64,000 nt of DNA, from assembly GCF_002321025.1 (NCBI RefSeq), contig NZ_DCLL01000033.1, positions 62,001 to 126,000 on the forward strand, read 5' to 3'. Positions within the stretch are counted from its first letter, which is position 1; every line of letters starts with the position of its first letter. The translations under genes were made by a program, and so were the position numbers. Under the pieces are notes generated by a model that saw only the letters and a program-made list of their open reading frames with translations, searched no databases and was not told the origin of the DNA. This DNA is from Acinetobacter lwoffii (lineage in GTDB: Bacteria > Pseudomonadota > Gammaproteobacteria > Pseudomonadales > Moraxellaceae). Positions 55,130-63,021 of this stretch are shown piece by piece.

Positions 55130-55508
55130 ATTTTGGTATTCCGAACGCTGTAGCCGTCAAATCAAGCTGATGGTCATTATTGCGACCTGTATTTTGATTT
55201 ATGCAGCATCGACTGTGGCCCAGTTAGATCCGGTATTTGTTGGGGTGAGTTTAGCGATTGGAATTGTCGTGCATTTACTGCACCATTTCCGCCTGAAAAT
55301 TTCGAAATCCAATCCCTATGCAAATGGCTTTAGCGCTTTGAGCCGGGTCATTCCCATTATTGCCTTAATTACCCTGTTTGGCTATTTGCCAGAACAGCAC
55401 CAGCAATGGGGCAAATTTGCCTTGGGTCTGCAATGTCTTGGCTTTACCGCGATTGGATTATTTATCGTTTCAATCTATGAAAGCCGTGCGAAGCGTTTTG
55501 AGGACTGA
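55122..55508 (+). CDS. Four-helix membrane protein, unknown, paralogue 2
   Basis: A 128-residue hydrophobic protein starting MLEFWYSER, with four helices placed as in paralogue 1. ATG 55122 overlaps the preceding stop (ATGCTTGA), so translation is probably coupled; the longer open frame back to 55029 is out of phase with, and inside, paralogue 1. C-terminal tail basic (ESRAKRFED). No function can be given; a two-subunit membrane complex is a possible reading of the pair. Confidence 0.7.
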   Translation: MLEFWYSERCSRQIKLMVIIATCILIYAASTVAQLDPVFVGVSLAIGIVVHLLHHFRLKISKSNPYANGFSALSRVIPIIALITLFGYLPEQHQQWGKFALGLQCLGFTAIGLFIVSIYESRAKRFED

Positions 55509-55526
55509 TCACTTCGCAGTATTTTC

Positions 55527-56042
55527 TTAGAAGTAAGTTTCCAGACGATAGTAACTATAAGTCACGTTTTTATTGCGATAAACCGCATGATCTCGCTGTT
55601 TGAAATCCGATACCCAGGCACTACCTGAATAAGCCGCGATATGTCCATATTTATGTCCCTGAGTACGGTCAATAATATAGATATCGCCTTTTTTCGGCCG
55701 ATCAAAAGAAGCATTAATTTTCTTATAGCCCAGCTGCATCAGGGTACTTCCCCAATCTGCCGCTGCGACCGGATGATTCACAATTTTCGCACCCGAGGAT
55801 TGCAGACCGACACGAATACTGCGCGCACATTTCTGTGTACTGGTATTTCGGGTAATGCCTTGCAGATAACTGGTAAATTTCTCGATATTGATACGATGGC
55901 CATTGCTTACGCCTGAAGCGTTACGGACAGTGGCTTTTTGGGATGACTTTTTAGGTCTTTGCTCCGATTGGGAACGCACCATGATATTCGCTTGGACAGG
56001 AGCATATACTTCGCTCATGTTTACTTGATGATCATAGATCAT
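55527..56042 (-). CDS. CHAP/NlpC-like cysteine amidase or peptidase, putative
   Basis: A 171-residue protein with a papain-like pattern: a Cys-helix TQKCARSIRVGLQSSG near residue 70, PKKGDIYII before the first strand, and the catalytic-type His in YGHIAAYSGSAWVSDF near 135. This pattern occurs in CHAP amidases and in some type VI secretion amidase effectors. No signal peptide or membrane helix is visible; the first 45 residues are polar and basic (RPKKSSQK). Start ATG 56042 is the first in frame; a second ATG eight codons in is possible. No immunity-like gene is adjacent. Confidence 0.6.
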   Translation of the reverse strand: MIYDHQVNMSEVYAPVQANIMVRSQSEQRPKKSSQKATVRNASGVSNGHRINIEKFTSYLQGITRNTSTQKCARSIRVGLQSSGAKIVNHPVAAADWGSTLMQLGYKKINASFDRPKKGDIYIIDRTQGHKYGHIAAYSGSAWVSDFKQRDHAVYRNKNVTYSYYRLETYF

Positions 56043-56442
56043 GCCTTACCAACCGCTCCTCGCCTGTAATTTAGGCTTTCATATTGTTAACAAGCCGAGA
56101 ATACTAGTCGTTTAAATGTTATCTTTCACATTAAAAATGTAAATAAATTTGTCTATTTTTCCGGCATTCAAATTAAGCCGTTCTTTCTAATACAGTTACA
56201 AAACCCATCATCTTTGCAAAAAAAATGTAAAGCAAAGCCAACTTCGACGCCTTGCAAAGCTTTTTTAGCCTGAAATACGCAAAATGAGCCGTTATTTTTT
56301 TCTACTCAAACCTTATGGATTTAATTTGTGGCTCGGCCATTCTCAGACAACATTTCACTACATGATTACATCATTTTGAGCTTTGCACCCTGTATTACAC
56401 TGATGCAGCATTTTTAAATATTGAACTAAACGGAGAAGAAAA
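56043..56442. other. Intergenic stretch, no gene seen
   Basis: Four hundred bases between divergent genes. AT-rich; no ORF with ribosome binding site other than the two flanking starts, no clear repeat or operator. The blc start is preceded by GGAGAAG. Confidence 0.5.
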
Positions 56443-56934
56443 ATGAGTCAGAATTTAAGTACCATTTCAAATTTTAATTTAGAACAATATTTAGGTATCT
56501 GGTATGAAATTGCACGCTTGCCGATGAAGCACCAACCCGAGGACAGCACCGATATTTCTGCGGTATATAGCTTGAATGAAAATGGTAAAGTTCGGGTTCA
56601 GAATCGCTGTCTGGATGGTGATGGCAAACTGGATGAAGCTATTGCTGAAGCAACCATTGTCGATGCAGAACATGCCAAGCTTGAAGTCAGCTTTTTACCT
56701 GAAGGCCTGCGTTGGATTCCGTTTACCAAGGGCGATTACTGGGTATTAAAAATCGACCCCGATTATCAGACCGCGCTCGTAGGCGAACCGAATAAAGAAT
56801 ATTTATGGCTACTGCATCGCGGTACCAGTCTGGACGAAGCGACTCAACGCGAATATTTAAGTTATGCAGAATCCTTGGGCTATGATCTGTCTGATCTGAT
56901 TCATACAGTCCATACGGGCAATAAAACCGCTTAA
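56443..56934 (+). CDS. blc: Lipocalin, Blc-like
   Basis: A 163-residue lipocalin with the structurally conserved motifs G-x-W (YLGIWYEIARLP near residue 18), a T-D-Y-like KGDYWVLKIDPDYQTALVG and a final R-x-x segment LLHRGTSL. Related to bacterial Blc, which binds lysophospholipids, but without the usual lipoprotein signal: the start MSQNLSTISNFNLEQY has no hydrophobic stretch, so this copy seems cytoplasmic unless the start is wrong. GGAGAAG precedes ATG 56443. Transcribed alone. Confidence 0.85.
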   Translation: MSQNLSTISNFNLEQYLGIWYEIARLPMKHQPEDSTDISAVYSLNENGKVRVQNRCLDGDGKLDEAIAEATIVDAEHAKLEVSFLPEGLRWIPFTKGDYWVLKIDPDYQTALVGEPNKEYLWLLHRGTSLDEATQREYLSYAESLGYDLSDLIHTVHTGNKTA

Positions 56935-56941
56935 ACTGCAA

Positions 56942-56973
56942 TCAAAAGACCTCCATCAGGAGGTCTTTTTTAT
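56942..56973 (+). terminator. Terminator of blc
   Basis: Stem AAAAGACCTCC, loop ATCA, stem GGAGGTCTTTT and T run. Confidence 0.9.
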
Positions 56974-57116
56974 TCTCAATTTGGGCGATGAAAGCTCATC
57001 AAAAAATGCTATGATGTGCGCAATTTAAATTGTCCCTTTCGACAGAAAATTGATTATAAAATAATCCATTCTGCTGTTAAAACGGCGATTTTCAACAGAT
57101 TCAAATAGAGAGAACT

Positions 57117-57959
57117 ATGCGCCAATATCTTGACCTTTTACAACATATCCTCGACAACGGCGGCGATAAAGGCGACCGTACCGGTACAGGTACACGTTCG
57201 GTATTTGGTCATCAGATGCGCTTTGATCTTTCCCAAGGTTTTCCTTTACTCACCACCAAAAAAGTTCATTTCCGTTCTATCGTGATTGAACTGTTGTGGT
57301 TCCTGAAAGGCGATACCAATGTTCAATATTTAAAAGACCATAAAGTCTCGATTTGGGACGAATGGGCGACCGCAGAACAGACTGCGCGTTTTGGCCGTCC
57401 TGAAGGCGAATTAGGCCCAGTGTATGGTCACCAATGGCGTAATTTTGGTGCCAGCAAAAATGCAGACAATAGTTATAATCAGGACGGTTTTGACCAGATC
57501 AAATGGTTGATTAATGAAATTAAAACCAATCCGAATTCGCGCCGTCTGATTGTATCGGGCTGGAACCCGAATGAGGCAGGTCAGGTCGCATTACCACCTT
57601 GCCATACCCTGTTCCAGTTCTTTGTACATAATGGCAAATTATCTTGTCAGTTGTATCAGCGCAGTGCCGATGTATTTTTGGGTGTACCATTTAATATTGC
57701 CAGCTATGCTTTGTTGACGCATATGATTGCGCAAGTCTGTGATCTGGAAGTTGGTGATTTTGTCTGGACTGGCGGCGACACCCATTTGTACAGCAACCAT
57801 TTTGAACAAGCACAGTTACAGCTCAGCCGTGAGCCATTAGGCCTTTGTCAATTAAAACTAAATCCTGAGATCAAAGACCTGTTCGATTTCAAATTTGAAG
57901 ATATCGAAATTGTCGGTTATGAATCTCATCCAGGAATTAAAGCCCCTGTCGCTGTTTAA
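57117..57959 (+). CDS. thyA: Thymidylate synthase
   Basis: ThyA, 280 residues, methylates dUMP to dTMP with methylenetetrahydrofolate. Catalytic Cys is in [11 protein letters not shown] near residue 162, dUMP-binding residues in [18 protein letters not shown], and the N-terminal phosphate-binding Arg in [13 protein letters not shown]. It is about 16 residues longer than E. coli ThyA, with the extra sequence near residues 82-97 ([15 protein letters not shown]). folA, which regenerates tetrahydrofolate from the ThyA product, is the next gene, though a REP element lies between. Confidence 0.97.
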   Translation: MRQYLDLLQHILDNGGDKGDRTGTGTRSVFGHQMRFDLSQGFPLLTTKKVHFRSIVIELLWFLKGDTNVQYLKDHKVSIWDEWATAEQTARFGRPEGELGPVYGHQWRNFGASKNADNSYNQDGFDQIKWLINEIKTNPNSRRLIVSGWNPNEAGQVALPPCHTLFQFFVHNGKLSCQLYQRSADVFLGVPFNIASYALLTHMIAQVCDLEVGDFVWTGGDTHLYSNHFEQAQLQLSREPLGLCQLKLNPEIKDLFDFKFEDIEIVGYESHPGIKAPVAV

Positions 57960-57978
57960 TTTTCTTTATTATAAAGTT

Positions 57979-58010
57979 CCCTCTCCTCCTAGGAGAGGGC
58001 TAGGGAGAGG
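57979..58010. repeat. REP-like extragenic unit, copy 3
   Basis: A 32-base unit with hairpin CCCTCTCCT/AGGAGAGGG followed by CTAGGGAGAGG, matching the units at 10444 and 47770. A shorter inverted pair CCTTCGT/ACGAAGG follows at 58100-58129. It lies between thyA and folA, which run in the same direction. Confidence 0.75.
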
Positions 58011-58158
58011 CCTTTTACCACGCGTGAATCGCCCACTCCTTTCAAAATATATTCCCGGCCCTAAAGCGTGAAGGCAATCAAGATAAATTGTTAACCTCTC
58101 CTTCGTACCAGTAGAAAATTACACGAAGGGCTTTGGGTTTGATGAGAAGGATCAATAC

Positions 58159-58671
58159 ATGTCATTTCAAGATTTAGAAGTTGTACACGTCGTCGCCATG
58201 GATCAGCAGCGTTGTATCGGCAAGGGCAATGATCTACCTTGGCATATCTCTGCCGATCTGAAGCACTTCAAGGAAATCACCCAAGGTGGTGTGGTGGTGA
58301 TGGGTCGCAAGACACTAGAATCAATGGGACGTACTCTGCCTAAACGGGTGAACTGGGTGATTACCCGTGATCCAGACTGGGCATTTGCAGGCACCAAAGT
58401 CGCTTATAGCATTGAAGATGCGTTGAGTCAGGCCCTGACAGATGTGAAGGCTTCAGAAAAACCCGAAACCATTTTCATCATTGGTGGCGGTGAAATCTTT
58501 AAACAGACCATGAATATTACAGACCGTCTGGAACTGACCCATGTCGAACTGGATGTACAGGGCGATGCCTATTATCCAGAGATTCCAGCGGAATTTAAAA
58601 AGGTCGCCGCCGAGCAACATATCGACGACAAAACCGGCATTGCTTTTGAGTTCGCAACCTACAGAAAATAA
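58159..58671 (+). CDS. folA: Dihydrofolate reductase
   Basis: FolA, 170 residues, reduces dihydrofolate to tetrahydrofolate with NADPH; target of trimethoprim. N-terminal VVAMDQQRCIGKGNDLPWHI includes the Met20-type loop and the Asp in ISADLKHFKEIT at the active site. NADPH segment VVVMGRKTLESMGRTLPKR and FIIGGGEIFKQ are conserved. Length slightly above E. coli FolA (159). ATG 58159 follows GAGAAGGA. Confidence 0.96.
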   Translation: MSFQDLEVVHVVAMDQQRCIGKGNDLPWHISADLKHFKEITQGGVVVMGRKTLESMGRTLPKRVNWVITRDPDWAFAGTKVAYSIEDALSQALTDVKASEKPETIFIIGGGEIFKQTMNITDRLELTHVELDVQGDAYYPEIPAEFKKVAAEQHIDDKTGIAFEFATYRK

Positions 58672-58694
58672 AACCTATTTCTCATGAAAAAGTG

Positions 58695-59744
58695 ATGATG
58701 CAGGGACGCGAATATATTTCCAGGCACTGGAGTCTGTGGTTGCTGGGCAGTCTGTTTACTTTATTCGTCATTCTGTCGAGTTTGTGGCTCAGCCTGATGC
58801 TTTGGGTGCATCAACCTATTGGAAAAATCGGCAGCTTGATGCTGATTGGACTCTGGCTGACCTTTGCACTGGTCGTTCTCGGGATTTATTTCACCCGGCA
58901 TCTGATCTCCCGCCAAGTCGATAGCGTTCTTTATCTTCTGGCCTTTTTGTTTTGTCTGCTGGGATATTTTAGTCTGGAAGCGCGTCAGGATCGGGAATGG
59001 AATCCTGAAGTTGCCCAGCTCTTGCATTATGAGCAGCAAGGCGATCAGGTCACTTTGTACAATATCCGCAACTTTGACTGGCAGGCCGATGGTCGCTATA
59101 TCGAACGCTGGGAAAGCCGTAGTTTTGACCTGAATCAGATTACTGGCGTGAACATCATTACTTCCTACTGGATGGGGCCTAAAATTGCCCATACCTTGGT
59201 CAGCTTCGATTTTGCCAATCAAAAGCCACTCACCTTCTCGATTGAAATCCGCAAGGAAAAGAATGAAGAATTTTCAGCAATTGGTGGCTTTTTCCGAAAA
59301 TATGAACTGAGTCTGGTTGCATCAGACGAAAAGGATATTGTTTATACCCGCAGCAATGTCCGTGGTGAACAGGTCTATTTTTTCCCGGTAAAGATGCCGC
59401 AAGCTCAGGCTAAAGCGCTATTCAAGGAATATCTGCGTCAGGCCGATGAACTGGCACAAAAGCCAAAATGGTACAATACCCTGACCAGTAATTGCACCAC
59501 ACTGGTCTTTGATATGGTTCAGGCGGTATCGCAACAACAGCTACCCTCAGATTACCGACTGCTGGCCTCCGGCTATTTACCAAATTATCTCTATGACCTG
59601 AAAGTACTGGAACAGTCTTGGGATATGCGCACCTGGTATCAACGCGCGCATGTCAATCCACGGGTAGAACAGACCGCTAATCTCTCCAGTCAGGACTATT
59701 CAAGACTCATGCGACAAGGTCTACCGAAACCAGACATGCGATAA
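58695..59744 (+). CDS. DUF4105 (Lnb-type periplasmic domain) membrane protein
   Basis: A 349-residue protein with three N-terminal helices up to about residue 90, then a globular DUF4105 domain. WESRSFDLNQITGVNIITSYWMGPKIAHTL and SNCTTLVFDM (near residue 270) are family segments; the Cys of NCTT is the presumed nucleophile of a cysteine-peptidase-like fold. Related proteins appear in lipoprotein N-acylation (Lnb) in Firmicutes relatives, which is only a distant link. It starts 24 bases after folA, from one of two adjacent ATG codons. Confidence 0.75.
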   Translation: MMQGREYISRHWSLWLLGSLFTLFVILSSLWLSLMLWVHQPIGKIGSLMLIGLWLTFALVVLGIYFTRHLISRQVDSVLYLLAFLFCLLGYFSLEARQDREWNPEVAQLLHYEQQGDQVTLYNIRNFDWQADGRYIERWESRSFDLNQITGVNIITSYWMGPKIAHTLVSFDFANQKPLTFSIEIRKEKNEEFSAIGGFFRKYELSLVASDEKDIVYTRSNVRGEQVYFFPVKMPQAQAKALFKEYLRQADELAQKPKWYNTLTSNCTTLVFDMVQAVSQQQLPSDYRLLASGYLPNYLYDLKVLEQSWDMRTWYQRAHVNPRVEQTANLSSQDYSRLMRQGLPKPDMR

Positions 59745-59846
59745 CTGTGTAGCAAATCCACTTCAATAAAGATACAAAATCAACTGGAACCTTGATCATT
59801 TTTTTGTTTATATACAAATAGCTAGTCAATGATCAGAGTATCTCTC

Positions 59847-60308
59847 ATGCTAAAAAAATTAACTGCAATCGCGATTTTAGGCTCGGTTCTAACGGTCATG
59901 GGCTGCGAAACTGTGCCCAATACAGCCACGACACAAACCGCGAATCATTTACAACTTTTGCAAAATCGTACTTGGATTGCGACCCAGATTGGTAATACTG
60001 AAATCAAGACTGCGCCAACCGCACGCAATGTTCCAAGTCTGCAATTTGATGCCAGTACCCAGCGCGTTTCAGGTTCAGATAGCTGTAACCGGATTATGGG
60101 CAGCTACACAGCAGCGAAAGACACGCTGACCCTGAGCCAAATGGCCACTACCCGTATGGCCTGTATGAATAACGATCAGCTTGATCAAAAATTTAATGAA
60201 GCTTTAGCTAAAGTCACGCATTATCAGGTATTTGGTAAAACATTGAAATTACTAGATCGCCATGGGAATCTCTTGATCCAGCTGGAAAGTGCTGTTCAGC
60301 CGCGTTAA
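59847..60308 (+). CDS. META domain lipoprotein, HslJ-like
   Basis: A 153-residue lipoprotein, signal peptide LTAIAILGSVLTVMGC with lipobox VMGC. The META domain follows: LQNRTWIATQIGN, SLQFDASTQRVSGSDSCNRIMGSYTA and LSQMATTRMACMN near residue 105, the same order as in HslJ, which is linked to novobiocin resistance in E. coli. Role here unknown. The frame opens 6 codons earlier at 59829, but ATG 59847 begins the signal peptide. Confidence 0.85.
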   Translation: MLKKLTAIAILGSVLTVMGCETVPNTATTQTANHLQLLQNRTWIATQIGNTEIKTAPTARNVPSLQFDASTQRVSGSDSCNRIMGSYTAAKDTLTLSQMATTRMACMNNDQLDQKFNEALAKVTHYQVFGKTLKLLDRHGNLLIQLESAVQPR

Positions 60309-60318
60309 TACTTCCCTA

Positions 60319-60347
60319 CAAAAAGCCTGTATGGACAGGCTTTTTTA
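60319..60347 (+). terminator. Terminator of META lipoprotein gene
   Basis: Stem AAAAGCCTGT, loop ATGG, stem ACAGGCTTTT and T run. Confidence 0.9.
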
Positions 60348-60418
60348 TCTTTCATACTGATGAGCTGGAATTTAACCATCAGCCCGATTGAGTTATTTAA
60401 TTGAATGAGGAATCAACC

Positions 60419-60943
60419 ATGCAACAGGCACTTTTCGGTGGGGGATGCTTTTGGTGTACTGAAGCCGTATTTTTACAGATTCAGGGGGTTCAGCAGGTCG
60501 TCAGTGGCTACGCAGGTGGGCATACGACTGAGCCGAACTATGATGATGTCTGCAGGGGCAATACCGGCCATGCCGAAGTCATTCTGGTCGATTTCGATGA
60601 AAACCAGATTAACTACACCCAGTTGCTCGATGTCTTTTTTGCGACCCATGATCCGACTACATTAAACCGTCAGGGCAATGATGTCGGTACCCAGTATCGT
60701 TCTGTGATTTATTATCTGAATGATGAACAGCAGCAACAGGCGCAGCAGGCGATCGATACCCTGCAAGCCGATGACATCAATGTAGTGACTGAACTCAGCC
60801 CTGCCCCAACTTTCTATCCGGCGGAAGACTATCATCAAAACTTCTTTGCCAAGAACCCGACCCAGGGCTATTGCAATTTTGCCATTCCGCCAAAATTGAA
60901 TAAATTACGCAGCAAATTTACGACCCTATTAAAAACCCATTAA
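60419..60943 (+). CDS. msrA: Peptide methionine sulfoxide reductase MsrA
   Basis: MsrA, 174 residues, reduces S-methionine sulfoxide in proteins. The active-site Cys is in [18 protein letters not shown] close to the N-terminus; [42 protein letters not shown] and AEDYHQNFF are family motifs. ATG 60419 has GAGGAAT upstream; the frame opens six codons before. Short N-terminus and cytoplasmic location inferred from lack of a signal peptide. Confidence 0.96.
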   Translation: MQQALFGGGCFWCTEAVFLQIQGVQQVVSGYAGGHTTEPNYDDVCRGNTGHAEVILVDFDENQINYTQLLDVFFATHDPTTLNRQGNDVGTQYRSVIYYLNDEQQQQAQQAIDTLQADDINVVTELSPAPTFYPAEDYHQNFFAKNPTQGYCNFAIPPKLNKLRSKFTTLLKTH

Positions 60944-60962
60944 GTTTCATGAAAAATAGGTA

Positions 60963-60998
60963 TAAAAAAAGCGACTGATTGCAGTCGCTTTTTTTTAT
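60963..60998. terminator. Bidirectional terminator, msrA / exbD
   Basis: Stem AAAGCGACTG, loop ATTG, stem CAGTCGCTTT with runs of A and T. Confidence 0.88.
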
Positions 60999-61008
60999 TA
61001 CCTGAATC

Positions 61009-61413
61009 TTAGTTATCGGTTGCAAAAGCAATATCGCTGAGTCCGGCTCCACTCGCACGCGACATGACTTGCGCCACCGAGTCATAACGTGATTCTTTAT
61101 CCGCTTTCAACACAATGGTCGGCTGACGTTCAGCTTGGCCCGCTTCATTAAAACGGGTTTCAAGTTGTTCCAGCGTCAGTACATCGCCATTCCAGGCAAT
61201 GTCACCTTCGGCATTGATGCTGATCGTGACATTTTCAGGCGGCAGATCGATAATCTCCGCAGTGGTTTGTGGCAAGGTTAATGGAATTGATGGGTTCGCA
61301 ACGGTCGCTGTCACCAGAAAGATGATCATCAATACCAACATAATGTCGATGAGGGGAATGAGGTTCATCTCATTCATGCCTACATCGTTGTCTTCACCCA
61401 GTTGAAAAGCCAT
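61009..61413 (-). CDS. exbD: Biopolymer transport protein ExbD
   Basis: ExbD, 134 residues, part of the proton-driven ExbB-ExbD motor that energises TonB. N-terminal membrane helix with the functional Asp (NLIPLIDIMLVLMIIFLVTA) and a periplasmic domain LTLPQTTAEI through SGAGLSDIAFAT. Its ATG shares one base with the exbB stop, so translation is coupled. Third gene of tonB-exbB-exbD. Confidence 0.95.
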   Translation of the reverse strand: MAFQLGEDNDVGMNEMNLIPLIDIMLVLMIIFLVTATVANPSIPLTLPQTTAEIIDLPPENVTISINAEGDIAWNGDVLTLEQLETRFNEAGQAERQPTIVLKADKESRYDSVAQVMSRASGAGLSDIAFATDN

Positions 61414-62036
61414 TAAGCTTGACCTCCCACGAAACTCTGTTGTGTTACTTTTTCATCAGACTTTTTTGCAGCAGATTCCTGTTGCAGCATAGTATCAATC
61501 AACAGACCATGTGCCTGATCTTGTAACTCGTGTGCCAAGCCACGATTAGCACGGACACAGATGTTATAAGCCAGCACCGCAGGAATCGCGACTGCCAGAC
61601 CTAAGCCAGTCATAATCAACGCTTCACCGACTGGGGTTGCCACTTGTGCCAGACCAGCCTGACCACTCTTACCAACAGCAACTAGCGCATGGAAGATACC
61701 CCATACTGTACCGAACAAACCGACAAAAGGTGAAATTGAGGCAATCGTTCCAAGAACCGATACACCTTTTTCGGCATTGGCTTTTTCTGCTGAAATCTGG
61801 CGTAACAGCGCCTGTTCTGCCACTGCCTTACGCTGTTCAAAGCCCAAAGGAGCCAGTTTGGTTTTCAGTTGTTCCAACGCTGTAGATAACTGAGCATAGG
61901 CAATCTGTTTAAGTTGGCGAGTGCCCATCAAACGCAGCACAAAAATGGTCCATGTCGCAATCGACATTGCCAATAACACGAAATACAGCGTTTTACTGAC
62001 TGCATCAGCGTGTTGCCAATAAACTGAAAAGTTCAT
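61413..62036 (-). CDS. exbB: Biopolymer transport protein ExbB
   Basis: ExbB (TolQ/MotA family), 207 residues, with three membrane helices: LYFVLLAMSIATWTIFVL, then the LGTIASISPFVGLFGTVWGIFHALVAVG pair containing the proton-channel Thr-rich region, and GLGLAVAIPAVLAYNI. The frame opens 36 codons further upstream inside tonB, but ATG 62036 follows AGGAGT at 7-8 bases and matches the family N-terminus. Located between tonB and exbD. Confidence 0.95.
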   Translation of the reverse strand: MNFSVYWQHADAVSKTLYFVLLAMSIATWTIFVLRLMGTRQLKQIAYAQLSTALEQLKTKLAPLGFEQRKAVAEQALLRQISAEKANAEKGVSVLGTIASISPFVGLFGTVWGIFHALVAVGKSGQAGLAQVATPVGEALIMTGLGLAVAIPAVLAYNICVRANRGLAHELQDQAHGLLIDTMLQQESAAKKSDEKVTQQSFVGGQA

Positions 62037-62061
62037 ATTCGAACTCCTAATGGGTGAGCCG

Positions 62062-62829
62062 TTATTTAACCTGAAAATCGAAAGGCTGTTCCACACGGGT
62101 TGGATAAGCCACACCATTTTCAACATATTTGGTAAGTTGTGCACGACGTACCGCGGCTTCTACTTTGCGCGTTACTGCCGGGCTACAACTTGAATTTCGT
62201 GCAGTTGCAGAAACCACTTTACCCTGCTCATTCGCTGAAACATCTACTACCAGTGAACAGGCTGATTTTAATTCACCTGCAGAGAGTGAGACTTTTGGTG
62301 AACGCTGCCAAGACACGCCCCCACCAATCGATACACTTTTCGGGGATGGCGGCGCAGCAGGTGCTGGCGGTGCCACAGGCGCAGGTGGCGCGACTGGAGC
62401 AGGTGCCGGTTTAACTTTAGTTTCAGTGACCACTGTCGGTACAACCGGACTTGGGGTTGGTTTTGCTTCAACTGGCGGTGCTTTAACCACTTTTGGTACT
62501 TCAGCCTTTTTCACCTGCTCGATTTTTTCTACTTTTTTCGGTGGTGGTGGCAGCGGTTTATCGACAATTTTGACTTCTTTCGGCTTAGGCGGCTCTTTTT
62601 GTGGCTCGGCCTTCGGCTTTGGCGGTAAAGGTTTTGGCGCTTCCTGGAGTTTTACAAAGCGCACTTTTAAGGGTTGCTTATCAATGGGTGTCAGCTCAGG
62701 TGCTTTCATCTGGCTGATCGCATATAACACACCCACATGCCCAACCAGTACAGCCGCCACGATAGAGATGACTTTCTTTTTCATCTGATTCGGCGGTGTA
62801 GGCATTTGGGGCGCAGCAACTTGACTCAT
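62062..62829 (-). CDS. tonB: TonB energy transducer
   Basis: TonB, 255 residues, couples the ExbB-ExbD motor to outer-membrane receptors. N-terminal anchor VISIVAAVLVGHVGVLYAI, long Pro/Lys/Glu-rich spacer with Pro-Pro and Pro-Lys repeats (KPLPPKPKAEPQKEP, PVAPPAPVAPPAPAAPP), and a C-terminal domain beginning near residue 175 with ACSLVVDVSANEQGKVVSA and ending TRVEQPFDFQVK. Strand and order tonB-exbB-exbD are typical of Acinetobacter and Pseudomonas. A Fur-like box lies upstream. Serves the receptors at 36.9-41.7 kb among others. Confidence 0.96.
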   Translation of the reverse strand: MSQVAAPQMPTPPNQMKKKVISIVAAVLVGHVGVLYAISQMKAPELTPIDKQPLKVRFVKLQEAPKPLPPKPKAEPQKEPPKPKEVKIVDKPLPPPPKKVEKIEQVKKAEVPKVVKAPPVEAKPTPSPVVPTVVTETKVKPAPAPVAPPAPVAPPAPAAPPSPKSVSIGGGVSWQRSPKVSLSAGELKSACSLVVDVSANEQGKVVSATARNSSCSPAVTRKVEAAVRRAQLTKYVENGVAYPTRVEQPFDFQVK

Positions 62830-62908
62830 TAAATCTATTACCTTGAGGAGATGATGTGGAACAAACTATCAAGCTCATCGGTTAGCACAATTAAAGTATG
62901 CCAATAAT

Positions 62909-62929
62909 AAATGAGAAGTGTTTTCATTT
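62909..62929 (-). promoter_or_regulatory. Fur-box-like palindrome upstream of tonB
   Basis: AAATGA and TCATTT form a perfect inverted pair 9 bases apart in a GAGAA/TTTTC context; about 80 bases before the tonB start. Fits iron repression of tonB-exbB-exbD. Confidence 0.6.
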
Positions 62930-62974
62930 GCAACCGCTAATCCTACCTTTGACTGACTTTTTTTGCATCAAAAC

Positions 62975-63004
62975 AAAAAAGGCATACTAAAAGTATGCCT
63001 TTTT
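62975..63004 (-). terminator. Terminator of purU
   Basis: Stem AAAAGGCATACT, loop AAA, stem AGTATGCCTTTT; transcripts of purU come from the right on the minus strand. Confidence 0.88.
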
Positions 63005-63021
63005 AAAACTCAATGCAAGTC

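Noticed and set aside
62129..62788. A 219-residue Gly/Ser/Thr-rich plus-strand frame
   Set aside because: Antisense of the Pro-rich spacer of tonB; the composition is forced by the opposite strand.
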